Positions 45,307 through 53,716 of a DNA stretch of 64,000 nt are shown piece after piece (positions within the stretch are counted from its first letter, which is position 1; every line of letters starts with the position of its first letter). Source of the DNA: Lachnospiraceae bacterium (lineage in GTDB: Bacteria > Bacillota > Clostridia > Lachnospirales > Lachnospiraceae); NCBI GenBank assembly GCA_910575835.1, contig CAJTGB010000007.1, positions 113,674 through 177,673 of the forward strand, written 5' to 3'. The position numbers were made by a program, and so were the translations under genes. The notes beneath the pieces were generated by a model that was not told where the DNA came from, ran no database searches, and saw only the letters and a list, made by a program, of their open reading frames with translations.

Positions 45307-46182
45307 CTATTCCTCACAGTACACGATCTCTGACAGATTGCTCATGATCGCCTCCGCAACCTCCGGCTTGTTCATGGAATATACATGAATATGGTTCACG
45401 CCGTTCGCGATCAGATCAATGATCTGATCCGTAGCATAGGCGATTCCCGCCTGCTGCATCGCCCTTGGATCATCTCCGAAGCGGTCAACGATCGCACGGA
45501 ATCTCTCTGGGAGAATCGTACCTGACATACTGCCGATCCTTGCGATCTGCTTCTTATTCGTAACCGGCATGATCCCCGGAAGCACCGGGACGGTAATTCC
45601 CTTCTCACGGATCCTGTACAGGAAATTATACAGGATATTGTTGTCGAAAAACATCTGCGTCGTCAGAAAATCCACTCCGCAGTCAACCTTATGCTTCAGG
45701 TTCCGTATGTCATCCTTCTTATGCTCCGTCTCCACATGGCCTTCGGGATAACACGCGGCGCCGATGCAGAAATCACCCTGGCTCCTGATGTCTTCGATCA
45801 GTTCACTGGCATATCTGTAGTGGTTGGGAAGGGGGAATTCGCTCTCGGAGGGGATGTCCCCCCTGAGTGCGAGAATATTCTCGATCCCCTTCTCCTTCAA
45901 CTGTTCTATCACCCTGTGTACCTCCTCCTTCGTGGAGGAGACACAGGTCAGGTGGGCAAGGCTCGTCACACCAAAATCATCCCTGATGTGCGACGCGATG
46001 CTCACCGTATTCTTGCTGGTTCCGCCGCCCGCTCCGTAAGTAACGCTGATGAACGCCGGCTTAAGCGCCGCGATCTTCTCTGTCGCGGCCAGGACGCTTC
46101 CATATCCCGCATCCGTCTTAGGCGGAAATACCTCAAAGGATATGTGCGGCCCTTCGTTCTTTAGTATGTCTCGAATCTTCAT
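45307..46182 (-). CDS. metF: Methylenetetrahydrofolate reductase
   Basis: 291 residues. The start has the family segment F-E-V-F-P-P-K-T, then S-V-T-Y-G-A-G-G-G-T and T-Q-M-F-F-D-N. It reduces 5,10-methylene- to 5-methyltetrahydrofolate using FAD, supplying MetH. GGAAGAGG lies before the ATG. It begins 21 bp after glgA, too close for a riboswitch, so no SAM or B12 leader controls it at this point. Confidence 0.95.
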   Translation of the reverse strand: MKIRDILKNEGPHISFEVFPPKTDAGYGSVLAATEKIAALKPAFISVTYGAGGGTSKNTVSIASHIRDDFGVTSLAHLTCVSSTKEEVHRVIEQLKEKGIENILALRGDIPSESEFPLPNHYRYASELIEDIRSQGDFCIGAACYPEGHVETEHKKDDIRNLKHKVDCGVDFLTTQMFFDNNILYNFLYRIREKGITVPVLPGIMPVTNKKQIARIGSMSGTILPERFRAIVDRFGDDPRAMQQAGIAYATDQIIDLIANGVNHIHVYSMNKPEVAEAIMSNLSEIVYCEE

Positions 46183-46203
46183 CTTGTCCTCTTCCCGGTC
46201 ATT

Positions 46204-47640
46204 CTACATACCGTCGTATAATGCCTCGTACTGTTTTGCTGAATTCGACCATGAGAAATCCTGGCTCATAGCGCGGTCGATCATCTTATTCCAGTCGCGC
46301 TTCCTGTCATAGTAAATGCGCTCCGCATAACGCACGGTAGCCAGCATCTCGTGCGCATTGTAATTCGAGAAGCTGAATCCGGTACCGGTCTTCTCGAATT
46401 CATTGTACGGTTCTACCGTATCCTTAAGTCCTCCTGTCTCCCTTACGATCGGAAGCGTTCCGTACCGAAGGCTCATCAACTGGCTCAGCCCGCACGGCTC
46501 AAACAGCGAAGGCATCAGGAATGCGTCGCAGGACGCATAGATCCGGTGGGACAGAGGGTCTGAGTAATAGATATTGGCAGATACCTTGCCCTGATACTTC
46601 CACTCAAAATGGCGGAACATATTCTCATACTTCTCCTCGCCGGTTCCGAGAACGACGATCTGTACGGCATCCTGGCACAGCTCGTCCATCACATAGGCAA
46701 CCAGATCGAATCCTTTCTGGTCTGTCAGCCTGGATACGATACCGATCATCATCGTATGGGAATCCTGAGTCAGATTCAGCTCTTTCTGCAGAGCGATCTT
46801 ATTCTTGATCTTCTCCTTGCGGAAATTATCTATGTTGTAATTCTTCTCGATATGTACGTCTGTATCCGGGTTGTAATCATCATAATCAATACCGTTGACA
46901 ATACCGGACAGACAATTGGCCTTGGCATTCATCAGGCCGTCAAGCTTCTCTCCGTAGAACGGCATCTTGATCTCTTCCGCATAGGAATTACTTACCGTGG
47001 TAACTCTGTCCGCATAGACGATACCGCCCTTCAGATAGTTCGCATCCTTATAAGCCTCCAGCTTGTCCGGTACGAAATAATACTGCGGCAGCCCGGTGAT
47101 GTCGCGGACTCTCTTCGTATCCCAGGTTCCCTGGAACTTCAGGTTATGTATGGTCATGATCGTCTTGATCCCGCGGTAATACTCTGTCCCGAAACGGAAA
47201 TTATCGAGATAGATCGGAATCAGGCCTGTCTGCCAGTCATGGCAGTGTATAATGTCAGGTCTGAAGTCGATCACCGGCAGCGCGCTTAACACCGCCTTGG
47301 AAAAAAATGCGAATTTCTCAATGTCGGCGTACATATCGCCGTACGGAGCAAAGCCGTTAAAATAGTACTCATTATCTATAAAATAGAATGTTATTCCCTC
47401 ATATTCGTATGTCAGTACGCCTACATACTGCTTTCTCCAGTTCAGATCCATATAAAAATGAGTATGATAGGCCAGTTTTTCTTTCCATTCTTCCTTCATG
47501 CACATGTACTTTGGCAGCATGACACGCACATCATATTTTCCTTTATCAAAATATTTTGGTAAAGAGCCGACAACATCTGCAAGTCCGCCTGTCTTAATAA
47601 ATGGTACTGATTCTGATGCTGCAAATAGTATTTTCTTCAT
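46204..47640 (-). CDS. glgA: Glycogen synthase (ADP-glucose)
   Basis: 478 residues. The ADP-glucose binding start K-T-G-G-L-A-D-V-V-G-S-L-P and the GT5 C-terminal P-S-L-F-E-P-C-G-L-S-Q-L with a downstream E-T-G-G-L-K-D-T-V are present. It elongates alpha-1,4-glucan. No glgC, glgB or glgP lies in the window. The ATG at 47640 follows GGAGGAAAAGAT, and a TATAAT element lies in the 66-bp gap after spo0A, with no clear -35. Confidence 0.96.
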   Translation of the reverse strand: MKKILFAASESVPFIKTGGLADVVGSLPKYFDKGKYDVRVMLPKYMCMKEEWKEKLAYHTHFYMDLNWRKQYVGVLTYEYEGITFYFIDNEYYFNGFAPYGDMYADIEKFAFFSKAVLSALPVIDFRPDIIHCHDWQTGLIPIYLDNFRFGTEYYRGIKTIMTIHNLKFQGTWDTKRVRDITGLPQYYFVPDKLEAYKDANYLKGGIVYADRVTTVSNSYAEEIKMPFYGEKLDGLMNAKANCLSGIVNGIDYDDYNPDTDVHIEKNYNIDNFRKEKIKNKIALQKELNLTQDSHTMMIGIVSRLTDQKGFDLVAYVMDELCQDAVQIVVLGTGEEKYENMFRHFEWKYQGKVSANIYYSDPLSHRIYASCDAFLMPSLFEPCGLSQLMSLRYGTLPIVRETGGLKDTVEPYNEFEKTGTGFSFSNYNAHEMLATVRYAERIYYDRKRDWNKMIDRAMSQDFSWSNSAKQYEALYDGM

Positions 47641-47706
47641 ATCTTTTCCTCCAAACCTCACATATATGCTTCTATTATACCCTAATTTTATCCAGAAGAA
47701 AAGTAT

Positions 47707-48498
47707 TTATCTGTTTTTATATTCTAATCTTATCGTATCTGCGATCAACGCAATGAATTCAGAGTTCGTGGGTTTCCCTTTTCCGTTGCTTACCGTGTAT
47801 CCGAACAGGTCGTCAAGCGTATCTAGCTTCCCTCTGCTCCAGGCCACTTCAATGGCATGGCGGATGGCTCGTTCCACCCGGCTTGCCGTCGTCTGGTGTT
47901 TCTTGGCTACCGTTGGATACAGGACCTTTGTGATCGCATTCAGCACGTCCATATCCTCCACAGCCATAATGATTGCGTCTCTGAGATAATGATACCCTTT
48001 GATATGTGCCGGTATTCCGATCTCATGGATCATATCCGTCACCCTGCCCTCCAGATTCAGTTCCGGCTGAAGGTCCGTTACGGCCCCTATGGCCGCCTGG
48101 GGACGCAGTTCATGGCGGATGACCTGATTCGCATGCTTGATCCTGTTCAGCACCATCTCATTGTTGAAAGGTTTCATGATATAGTAGCTTGCACCCTTTT
48201 TGAAGGCATCTTCTGTAATCCGCTCCTGCCCTACTGCTGTTACAACAATAAAATCAGGATGTTTCTTCAGTCCTTTGTCATTGCTTACCATTTCCATCAC
48301 GCTTAAGCCGTCCATCTTGGGCATGATCAGGTCCAGCAATACAACGTCCGGCTGCTTCTCTTTGATCAGCTGATACATGTCTTCTCCGTTGTTCGCCTTT
48401 CCTACCAATTTCAATTCCTGATCATTGCTGATGATTTCGCCAAGCAAGTCCAGAATTCTTTCATTATCGTCGGCTATGGCCACATTTATCTCTCTCAT
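47707..48498 (-). CDS. spo0A: Sporulation response regulator Spo0A
   Basis: 263 residues. The receiver has the acidic pocket A-D-D-N, phospho-acceptor Asp56 (L-L-D-L-I-M-P) and Lys in M-K-P-F. The C-terminal DNA-binding domain has the family signature [18 protein letters not shown]. Spo0A~P turns on sporulation. The ATG at 48498 gives the typical N-terminus with AAAGGAGG 11 bp upstream; a longer frame to 48567 has no site. spoIVB stands directly before it, as in Bacillus and most clostridia. Confidence 0.97.
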   Translation of the reverse strand: MREINVAIADDNERILDLLGEIISNDQELKLVGKANNGEDMYQLIKEKQPDVVLLDLIMPKMDGLSVMEMVSNDKGLKKHPDFIVVTAVGQERITEDAFKKGASYYIMKPFNNEMVLNRIKHANQVIRHELRPQAAIGAVTDLQPELNLEGRVTDMIHEIGIPAHIKGYHYLRDAIIMAVEDMDVLNAITKVLYPTVAKKHQTTASRVERAIRHAIEVAWSRGKLDTLDDLFGYTVSNGKGKPTNSEFIALIADTIRLEYKNR

Positions 48499-48531
48499 TT
48501 TACGCAATGCCTCCTTTCCCCACATCAAAAG

Positions 48532-48538
48532 TTGTCGA
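48532..48538. promoter_or_regulatory. Spo0A-box-like site near the spo0A start point
   Basis: TTGTCGA on the plus strand, one base short of the TTGTCGAA box, overlapping the predicted transcription start of spo0A. Confidence 0.4.
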
Positions 48539-48543
48539 GTTTG

Positions 48544-48572
48544 ATTATATAGTCTGTCACTAATCAAATCAA
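48544..48572 (-). promoter_or_regulatory. Promoter of spo0A
   Basis: TTGATT (48567-48572), 17 bp, TATAAT (48544-48549) on the minus strand, giving a start near 48537, about 40 bp before the ATG. A sigma-A type element; no sigma-H pattern is obvious. Confidence 0.75.
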
Positions 48573-48599
48573 GAAATTACTGTCGTAAAATTATGACTA

Positions 48600-48627
48600 T
48601 TGTCGACAAAAAATTTACAATTCGACA
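48600..48627 (-). promoter_or_regulatory. Two Spo0A-box-like sites upstream of spo0A
   Basis: On the minus strand AATGTCGAA (48621-48629) and TTTGTCGAC (48600-48608) each match eight of nine bases of TTTGTCGAA. They lie 30-60 bp upstream of the -35 of spo0A, the second overlapping the end of spoIVB, a good position for activation. Confidence 0.55.
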
Positions 48628-49706
48628 TTTTTCAGCATGTCTTCGATAAAAATGCCATATCCCTTCGTAGCGTCCTGGACGAATACATGGGTGACCGCTC
48701 CGATGAGTTTTCCGTTCTGGATGATCGGGCTTCCGCTCATGCCCTGCACGATTCCGCCCGTCACCGCAAGCAGGTTTTTATCCGTCACTTCGATCACGAT
48801 TCCCTTGTTTACCTCATCCGCGTTTTTGTCGATTTTTGTAACACGAATATGGTAATCCTTCACCGTTCCCTCCACGGCGCACCGGATGACGGCCGGACCC
48901 TCTGTGATCTCCTCCTTAGAGGCCGTCTCGATCGGCGTCTGGTCCGTGAAAAGAGCATCGATCCTGTCAATAGTGCCGAAGATCCCGCAGTCTGTATTTC
49001 TCGTGATATTGCCCAATACATTATAATTGTTATAGACGATGATCCCTTCCATGCCTCCCGGAGTGCCGTCCTCTCCTCTCTGGATATCCTTGATGCTGGT
49101 CTCGTAGACGGTCCCGTCATTGATCTCTAACAGTGTGTTTGTATCTACGTCGTGGATCCCATGCCCCAGCGCTCCAAAATGGCTGTCCGTGTTCAGAAAT
49201 GTGATCGTGCCCAGCCCCTGCGCGTTGTCCCTCACCCAGATCCCAAGCTTGCATTCTCTGGCGTTCTGCCGGACAGGCTTCATCCTGATATTCATATACT
49301 GCTCGGCTCTTCTTATCCGCAGGATGATCTCCTCGTCCCCCAGTCCGTTGACCGTCTCCACAAGCTCTGACTTGTCGTGGATAGTCTGGTCATTCAGCGC
49401 CACGATATAGTCGCCTTCCTTCACAAGGTTGGCCGCCGGCTCATAATCCATCCCGTCCTCTGCCGTGATCGAATCCGTTCCGAGCACCATAACGCCTTCT
49501 GTCTCCAGATAGATGCCGATAGGCATGCCTCCGGGGATCACCATATTTCCCTGTGAGGTGTTGGCGTTCACCTCCGCTTTGAGCTTATTCTGCTGGAATT
49601 CGGTCAGATAATAGCCGCCCCCCACGGCGATCAGGAACGTAACGATCATGATCAGGATTCTTCTGTACCAGTGTTTTCTCATCTTCACAAACCTCCGCTT
49701 TTTCAT
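48615..49706 (-). CDS. spoIVB: SpoIVB serine peptidase
   Basis: 363 residues. A signal/anchor segment (~17-33), a PDZ domain (~65-140) and a trypsin-like domain with His182 (A-L-G-H-G-I-H-D), Asp309 (V-T-D-K-N-L-L) and the nucleophile in Q-G-M-S-G-S-P (Ser324/326). In sporulation it is made in the forespore, crosses into the intermembrane space and triggers pro-sigma-K processing. It starts after the recN terminator and ends ~117 bp before the spo0A ATG. Confidence 0.96.
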   Translation of the reverse strand: MKKRRFVKMRKHWYRRILIMIVTFLIAVGGGYYLTEFQQNKLKAEVNANTSQGNMVIPGGMPIGIYLETEGVMVLGTDSITAEDGMDYEPAANLVKEGDYIVALNDQTIHDKSELVETVNGLGDEEIILRIRRAEQYMNIRMKPVRQNARECKLGIWVRDNAQGLGTITFLNTDSHFGALGHGIHDVDTNTLLEINDGTVYETSIKDIQRGEDGTPGGMEGIIVYNNYNVLGNITRNTDCGIFGTIDRIDALFTDQTPIETASKEEITEGPAVIRCAVEGTVKDYHIRVTKIDKNADEVNKGIVIEVTDKNLLAVTGGIVQGMSGSPIIQNGKLIGAVTHVFVQDATKGYGIFIEDMLKNVEL

Positions 49707-49757
49707 TTCGTTCTCTTCCCTTATTATGTGACAATTTCTAGAAAATTACGCACGAAA

Positions 49758-49780
49758 AAGCGAAGCTTTTAACTTCGCTT
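49758..49780 (-). terminator. Terminator after recN
   Basis: An 8-bp stem (AAGCGAAG/CTTCGCTT, loop of 7) followed by UUUUU on the minus strand, 37 bp after the recN stop. It closes the long xse-dxs-argR-recN run. Confidence 0.88.
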
Positions 49781-49816
49781 AAGAAAACATTCCGGCTTTT
49801 GGTATAACATACTGTA

Positions 49817-51502
49817 CTAAGACCTCTGCCCTGCAGTCTGCTTCGCCAGTTCCTTCATCTCAACGGCGCTTTGGATCACCGTATCTGTGATCTTCACGCC
49901 GCCCAATATCCTTGCCAGTTCCTTAACTGACTCCTCTTCATCCAGTTTCCTGATATCTGTCCTCGTGTCTCCCCTGCGGGTCGCCTTCTCGATCAGGTAA
50001 TGCCAGTCTGCCATAGCCGCGATCTGCGCCAGATGGGTGATACAGATGACCTGATGGGCTTTTCCGATGACCGCCATCTTCTCGGACACCTTCTGCGCCG
50101 TCCTCCCGCTGATCCCCACGTCGATCTCGTCAAATATCAGCGTCTCGATCTCGTCTCTGCTTGCCATTACCGTCTTGATCGCCAGCATGATCCTTGACAG
50201 CTCGCCGCCGGACGCGACGCTGGCAAGGGGCTTCAACGGCTGTCCTGGATTCAGGGATATCATAAATTCCACATCGTCCGTTCCTTCCGCAGTATATCCC
50301 CTGGTCTCTTCGAACCTGATCTCAAACCGTACATTCTCAAAATTCAGATCCTTAAGCCCGTCTTCTATGGCCTTCGAGAGAATCTTCCCCTGCTTCTTCC
50401 GAAGCGCAGACAGTTTCCCCGCCTGCTTCTTAAGTTCTTCTTCAGAACCCGCCGCCTTCGCCCGCAGCTCCCCGATATAATTGTCATAATCCTCCAGGGC
50501 CGCAAGCTTCTTCTCCTGGGCTGCGCAATATACAAGAATTTCTTCGATCGTATTGCCGTATTTGGTCTTCAGATGGTTGATCTCATTCAGCCGGTTCTCC
50601 GTATCATGGAATTCCTCGTCCGAGAATTCACATTCTCCGGCATAATCCGCCAGTTCCCTGTTGAAATCATTCAGCAGGCTGTCGATCTCCACAAGCTGGT
50701 CGTACAGCCCGGACGCCTTCTCGTCATACTCGGCGATCTCCGAGATCGCACGGATCGCGCGGCTTAAGTCCTCGCTTGCGTTATCATTTCCCTCGCTGGT
50801 ATAGAGATATGCCTCGCTCACACATTCGGCGATCCGCTTGCTGTTCACGATGCGGCGGTACAGCTCTTCCAGATCCTCGTCCTCTCCCGGCTTAAGATCG
50901 GCATCCAGGATCTCTCCGGCCTCAAACTTCAAAAAGGACAGCTCCTTCGCCCTCTGTGCCTCGTCCGTCTCCATCTCGTCCAGTTCTTTTATGCACGCCT
51001 TATAGGCCCTGTACGCTTCAAGGACCTTGTGCTTCACATCCCCGACCGTTTCCCTTGCGAATGCATCGACGATCCCCAGATGGTTCTTCTTATACAGCAA
51101 TGACTGATGCTCGTGCTGGCCGTGGATATCGATCAATACCGAGGCCGCCTCCTTAAGAAGGGCGATCTGCACCGTCTCGCCGTTGATCCTGCTGACGCTC
51201 CTCTTCTCCATCAGCCTCCGGCTAAGTACCACGCACCCGTCCTCGGGATAGATATCAAGCTCCTCAAGCTTCCTGATCTGCTGCTCGTTCTCCACCTGAA
51301 ACGTCAGCTCTACAAAACCGTACTCCGCGCCCTGCCTTAATATATCCTTAGTATAGCGCCCTCCGAGCGCCAGATTCACGGAACCAAGGATAATGGACTT
51401 GCCCGCTCCGGTCTCGCCGGTCAGAATATTAAGCCCGTCCCCGAATTCCACTTCTATCTCATCGATCAATGCCAGATTCTTCACATGTAAATTCTGTAAC
51501 AT
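49817..51502 (-). CDS. recN: DNA repair protein RecN
   Basis: 561 residues. An SMC-like build: Walker A G-E-T-G-A-G-K-S near residue 30, a long coiled coil in the middle, and the C-terminal S-G-G-E-L-S-R-I-M-L signature with F-D-E-I-D-V-G-I-S-G. It gathers broken DNA ends in double-strand break repair. In this order (argR-recN-spoIVB-spo0A) it matches Bacillus. It follows argR by 56 bp on the same strand. Confidence 0.97.
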   Translation of the reverse strand: MLQNLHVKNLALIDEIEVEFGDGLNILTGETGAGKSIILGSVNLALGGRYTKDILRQGAEYGFVELTFQVENEQQIRKLEELDIYPEDGCVVLSRRLMEKRSVSRINGETVQIALLKEAASVLIDIHGQHEHQSLLYKKNHLGIVDAFARETVGDVKHKVLEAYRAYKACIKELDEMETDEAQRAKELSFLKFEAGEILDADLKPGEDEDLEELYRRIVNSKRIAECVSEAYLYTSEGNDNASEDLSRAIRAISEIAEYDEKASGLYDQLVEIDSLLNDFNRELADYAGECEFSDEEFHDTENRLNEINHLKTKYGNTIEEILVYCAAQEKKLAALEDYDNYIGELRAKAAGSEEELKKQAGKLSALRKKQGKILSKAIEDGLKDLNFENVRFEIRFEETRGYTAEGTDDVEFMISLNPGQPLKPLASVASGGELSRIMLAIKTVMASRDEIETLIFDEIDVGISGRTAQKVSEKMAVIGKAHQVICITHLAQIAAMADWHYLIEKATRRGDTRTDIRKLDEEESVKELARILGGVKITDTVIQSAVEMKELAKQTAGQRS

Positions 51503-51558
51503 TCTGCCTCCTACAACACACTCCCGTCAAACGGATCCGCCGCATGCCGCCTTCGCGC

Positions 51559-52008
51559 TTACAGCACGATCCGTCCGATCTTATCCATCACTTTCGCCGT
51601 ATCCTCCACGCTCCTGATCGCGCACATGATCGTATCGTCGCCCGCAATGCTTCCCACTACCTCATTCCACCGCATAGCGTCGATCGCCGCGCATACGGCC
51701 ATTGCCATTCCCGACACCGTCTTGATGACCAGTATATTCTGAGCCATATCCATGGAAATATATCCGTCCCTCAGAACCCGCATATATTTCTCGCCCATGC
51801 CGTTTCCTTCATTCATGTGTACGGCATAGCGCTGTTTTCCGTTCTTATCAGGAACCTTCGTAAGCTTCAGATCCCTGATATCCCTCGATACCGTTGCCTG
51901 GGTCACCCTGAATCCCTCCTGGTTCAGATACTCTGCCAGCTCTTCCTGCGTCTCTATATGATTCTTCTGGATCAGTTCAATGATCTTCGCGTGTCTGTTT
52001 CCCTTCAT
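51559..52008 (-). CDS. argR: Arginine repressor
   Basis: 149 residues. The N-terminal winged helix has Q-A-T-V-S-R-D-I and the C-terminal oligomerisation/arginine domain includes D-T-V-S-M-G-A-like residues (here K-T-V-S-G-M-A-M-A-V) and G-D-D-T-I-M. It represses arginine synthesis when arginine is bound. It starts 4 bp after nadK. No ARG boxes were seen next to it, so the targets lie elsewhere. Confidence 0.95.
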   Translation of the reverse strand: MKGNRHAKIIELIQKNHIETQEELAEYLNQEGFRVTQATVSRDIRDLKLTKVPDKNGKQRYAVHMNEGNGMGEKYMRVLRDGYISMDMAQNILVIKTVSGMAMAVCAAIDAMRWNEVVGSIAGDDTIMCAIRSVEDTAKVMDKIGRIVL

Positions 52009-52012
52009 GCTG

Positions 52013-52861
52013 CTAATTTCCTTTCATCTTTCTGCGCAGTGTTTCAAGAAAGCTGACCTTGCTGAGCTTCATGATCGTAGCGGAAGCGTCGGACCTGCGC
52101 ACCGTCACTCTGTCGCCCGTCTTAAGAGATACGGTATCCGCCCCGTCAAACGCGACGTATACCTCTTCCTTCGAACCGTTGCGTCCCGGACCGATAGCGA
52201 TCTCGATCTCATCCTCCGATGACAGGACGATACTCCTGGTATTCAGCGAATGCGAACAGATAGGCGTGACAACGATCAGGGACGCCGTCGGCTCCACGAT
52301 CGGCCCTCCCGCCGACAGATTATAGGCCGTCGACCCCGTCGGCGTAGACAGCACCACCCCGTCCGCCTCATAGTCATTCAGCAGTTCCCCGTTCACATAC
52401 AGTTGAAAATGTATGATATGCAGTTCGCCTTTACGCGATACCACAATATCATTGAGTGAGACGTCCGACTTCTTCTCCCCGGACGGGTCTGTAAACGTCC
52501 CTTCAAGCATCATCCGCCTTTCAAGGACATAATCCCCCTTAACGACCTGTCCGACCGCTTCGTCGATACCGCCCACCTCTACCTCTGTCAGATAGCCCAG
52601 CGTTCCCATATTAATGCCGAGAATCGGAATAGCCTTATCCCAGAACAGCCTTGCCACCTCGATCAGGCTCCCGTCTCCTCCGATCACTACCGCACAGTCT
52701 ATCTCCTCAGGCACAGAATCCTTAAGAATCTTCTTATGCTCATCCTTCTTGCATAAGACGCACTGTTTCCCCGCCGCGCCAAGCAGCCCCGTTACCTGAT
52801 CGGTCACGGCGTTCTCTGTGTCCTTCCCGTCATTTGTAACAATCAAAAACCTTTCCATCAT
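52013..52861 (-). CDS. nadK: NAD kinase
   Basis: 282 residues. G-G-D-G-S-L-I (~60) with the catalytic Asp, G-I-N-M-G-T-L-G-Y-L-T-E, and the later S-T-P-T-G-S-T-A-Y-N-L-S-A-G-G-P-I-V block are typical. It phosphorylates NAD to NADP. It lies 24 bp after tlyA and 4 bp before argR. Confidence 0.97.
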   Translation of the reverse strand: MMERFLIVTNDGKDTENAVTDQVTGLLGAAGKQCVLCKKDEHKKILKDSVPEEIDCAVVIGGDGSLIEVARLFWDKAIPILGINMGTLGYLTEVEVGGIDEAVGQVVKGDYVLERRMMLEGTFTDPSGEKKSDVSLNDIVVSRKGELHIIHFQLYVNGELLNDYEADGVVLSTPTGSTAYNLSAGGPIVEPTASLIVVTPICSHSLNTRSIVLSSEDEIEIAIGPGRNGSKEEVYVAFDGADTVSLKTGDRVTVRRSDASATIMKLSKVSFLETLRRKMKGN

Positions 52862-52885
52862 TTCCCTGTTCCTTCTAAACTTCTG

Positions 52886-53698
52886 TCAGTGTGCTTTCGC
52901 CAGCGTATCAAACGCCTCGCCTACGACCCGCAGGATGTCCGCCGATTCGGCGATTCTCCCTGATCCTTCACACTTTAAAAGGTGTACCAGATATTCAATA
53001 TTCCCCTCCGGTCCGCGAATCGGAGAGAAATCAAGGTCAAGCACGTTAAATCCGGTATTCCTTGCATATCCGAAGACAGCTTCGATCACCTCAATGTGGG
53101 TGCTCCTCTCCCTGACCACGCCTTTCTTGCCCACCTTCTCCCGTCCGGCCTCAAACTGGGGCTTGATCAGGGCGACCACCTGGCCTTGCTCCCGCAGATA
53201 AGCATGGATCGGCGGCAGCACCTTCGACAGCGATATGAATGAGACGTCAATGGACGAGAAATCTATCGGTTCCCCGATCTCCTCCGGCGTCACATACCGG
53301 ATATTGGTCTTCTCCATACAGACGACCCTCTCATCCTGACGAAGCTTCCAGTCAAGCTGTCCCCTCCCCACATCAATGGCGTAGACCCTGCGCGCGCCGT
53401 TCTGGAGCATACAGTCCGTGAAGCCTCCCGTAGACGCTCCCACATCCGTACACACCTTCTCCCGTACATCCACGCCGAAGTTCAAAAGAGCCTTCTCAAG
53501 CTTCAATCCTCCCCGGCTCACATAGGGAAGGACATGTCCCCTCACCTCAATGGGGACCTCCTCGGGAAATGTTGTTCCCGCCTTATCTTCTCTCTGTCCG
53601 TCCACGAAAACACTGCCGGACATGATGATCGCCTTCGCCTTCTCCCTGGAGGGCGCAAGATTCCGTTTTACCAGTAATACATCCAAACGTTCCTTCAT
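52886..53698 (-). CDS. TlyA family rRNA methyltransferase
   Basis: 270 residues. An S4 domain (L-D-V-L-L-V-K-R, K-A-I-I-M-S-G-S-V-F-V-D) is followed by an FtsJ-like methyltransferase with D-V-G-A-S-T-G-G-F-T-D and the later D-V-S-F-I-S-L. Homologues methylate the 2'-O of cytidines in 16S and/or 23S rRNA. The ATG at 53698 follows AGGAG by 5 bp; a GTG two codons upstream is less likely. dxs lies 18 bp upstream. Confidence 0.93.
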   Translation of the reverse strand: MKERLDVLLVKRNLAPSREKAKAIIMSGSVFVDGQREDKAGTTFPEEVPIEVRGHVLPYVSRGGLKLEKALLNFGVDVREKVCTDVGASTGGFTDCMLQNGARRVYAIDVGRGQLDWKLRQDERVVCMEKTNIRYVTPEEIGEPIDFSSIDVSFISLSKVLPPIHAYLREQGQVVALIKPQFEAGREKVGKKGVVRERSTHIEVIEAVFGYARNTGFNVLDLDFSPIRGPEGNIEYLVHLLKCEGSGRIAESADILRVVGEAFDTLAKAH

Positions 53699-53716
53699 AG
53701 TCACTCCTGTTATCCG

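Noticed and set aside
46183..46203. SAM or cobalamin riboswitch before metF
   Set aside because: Only 21 bp separate metF from glgA, which cannot hold either structure.
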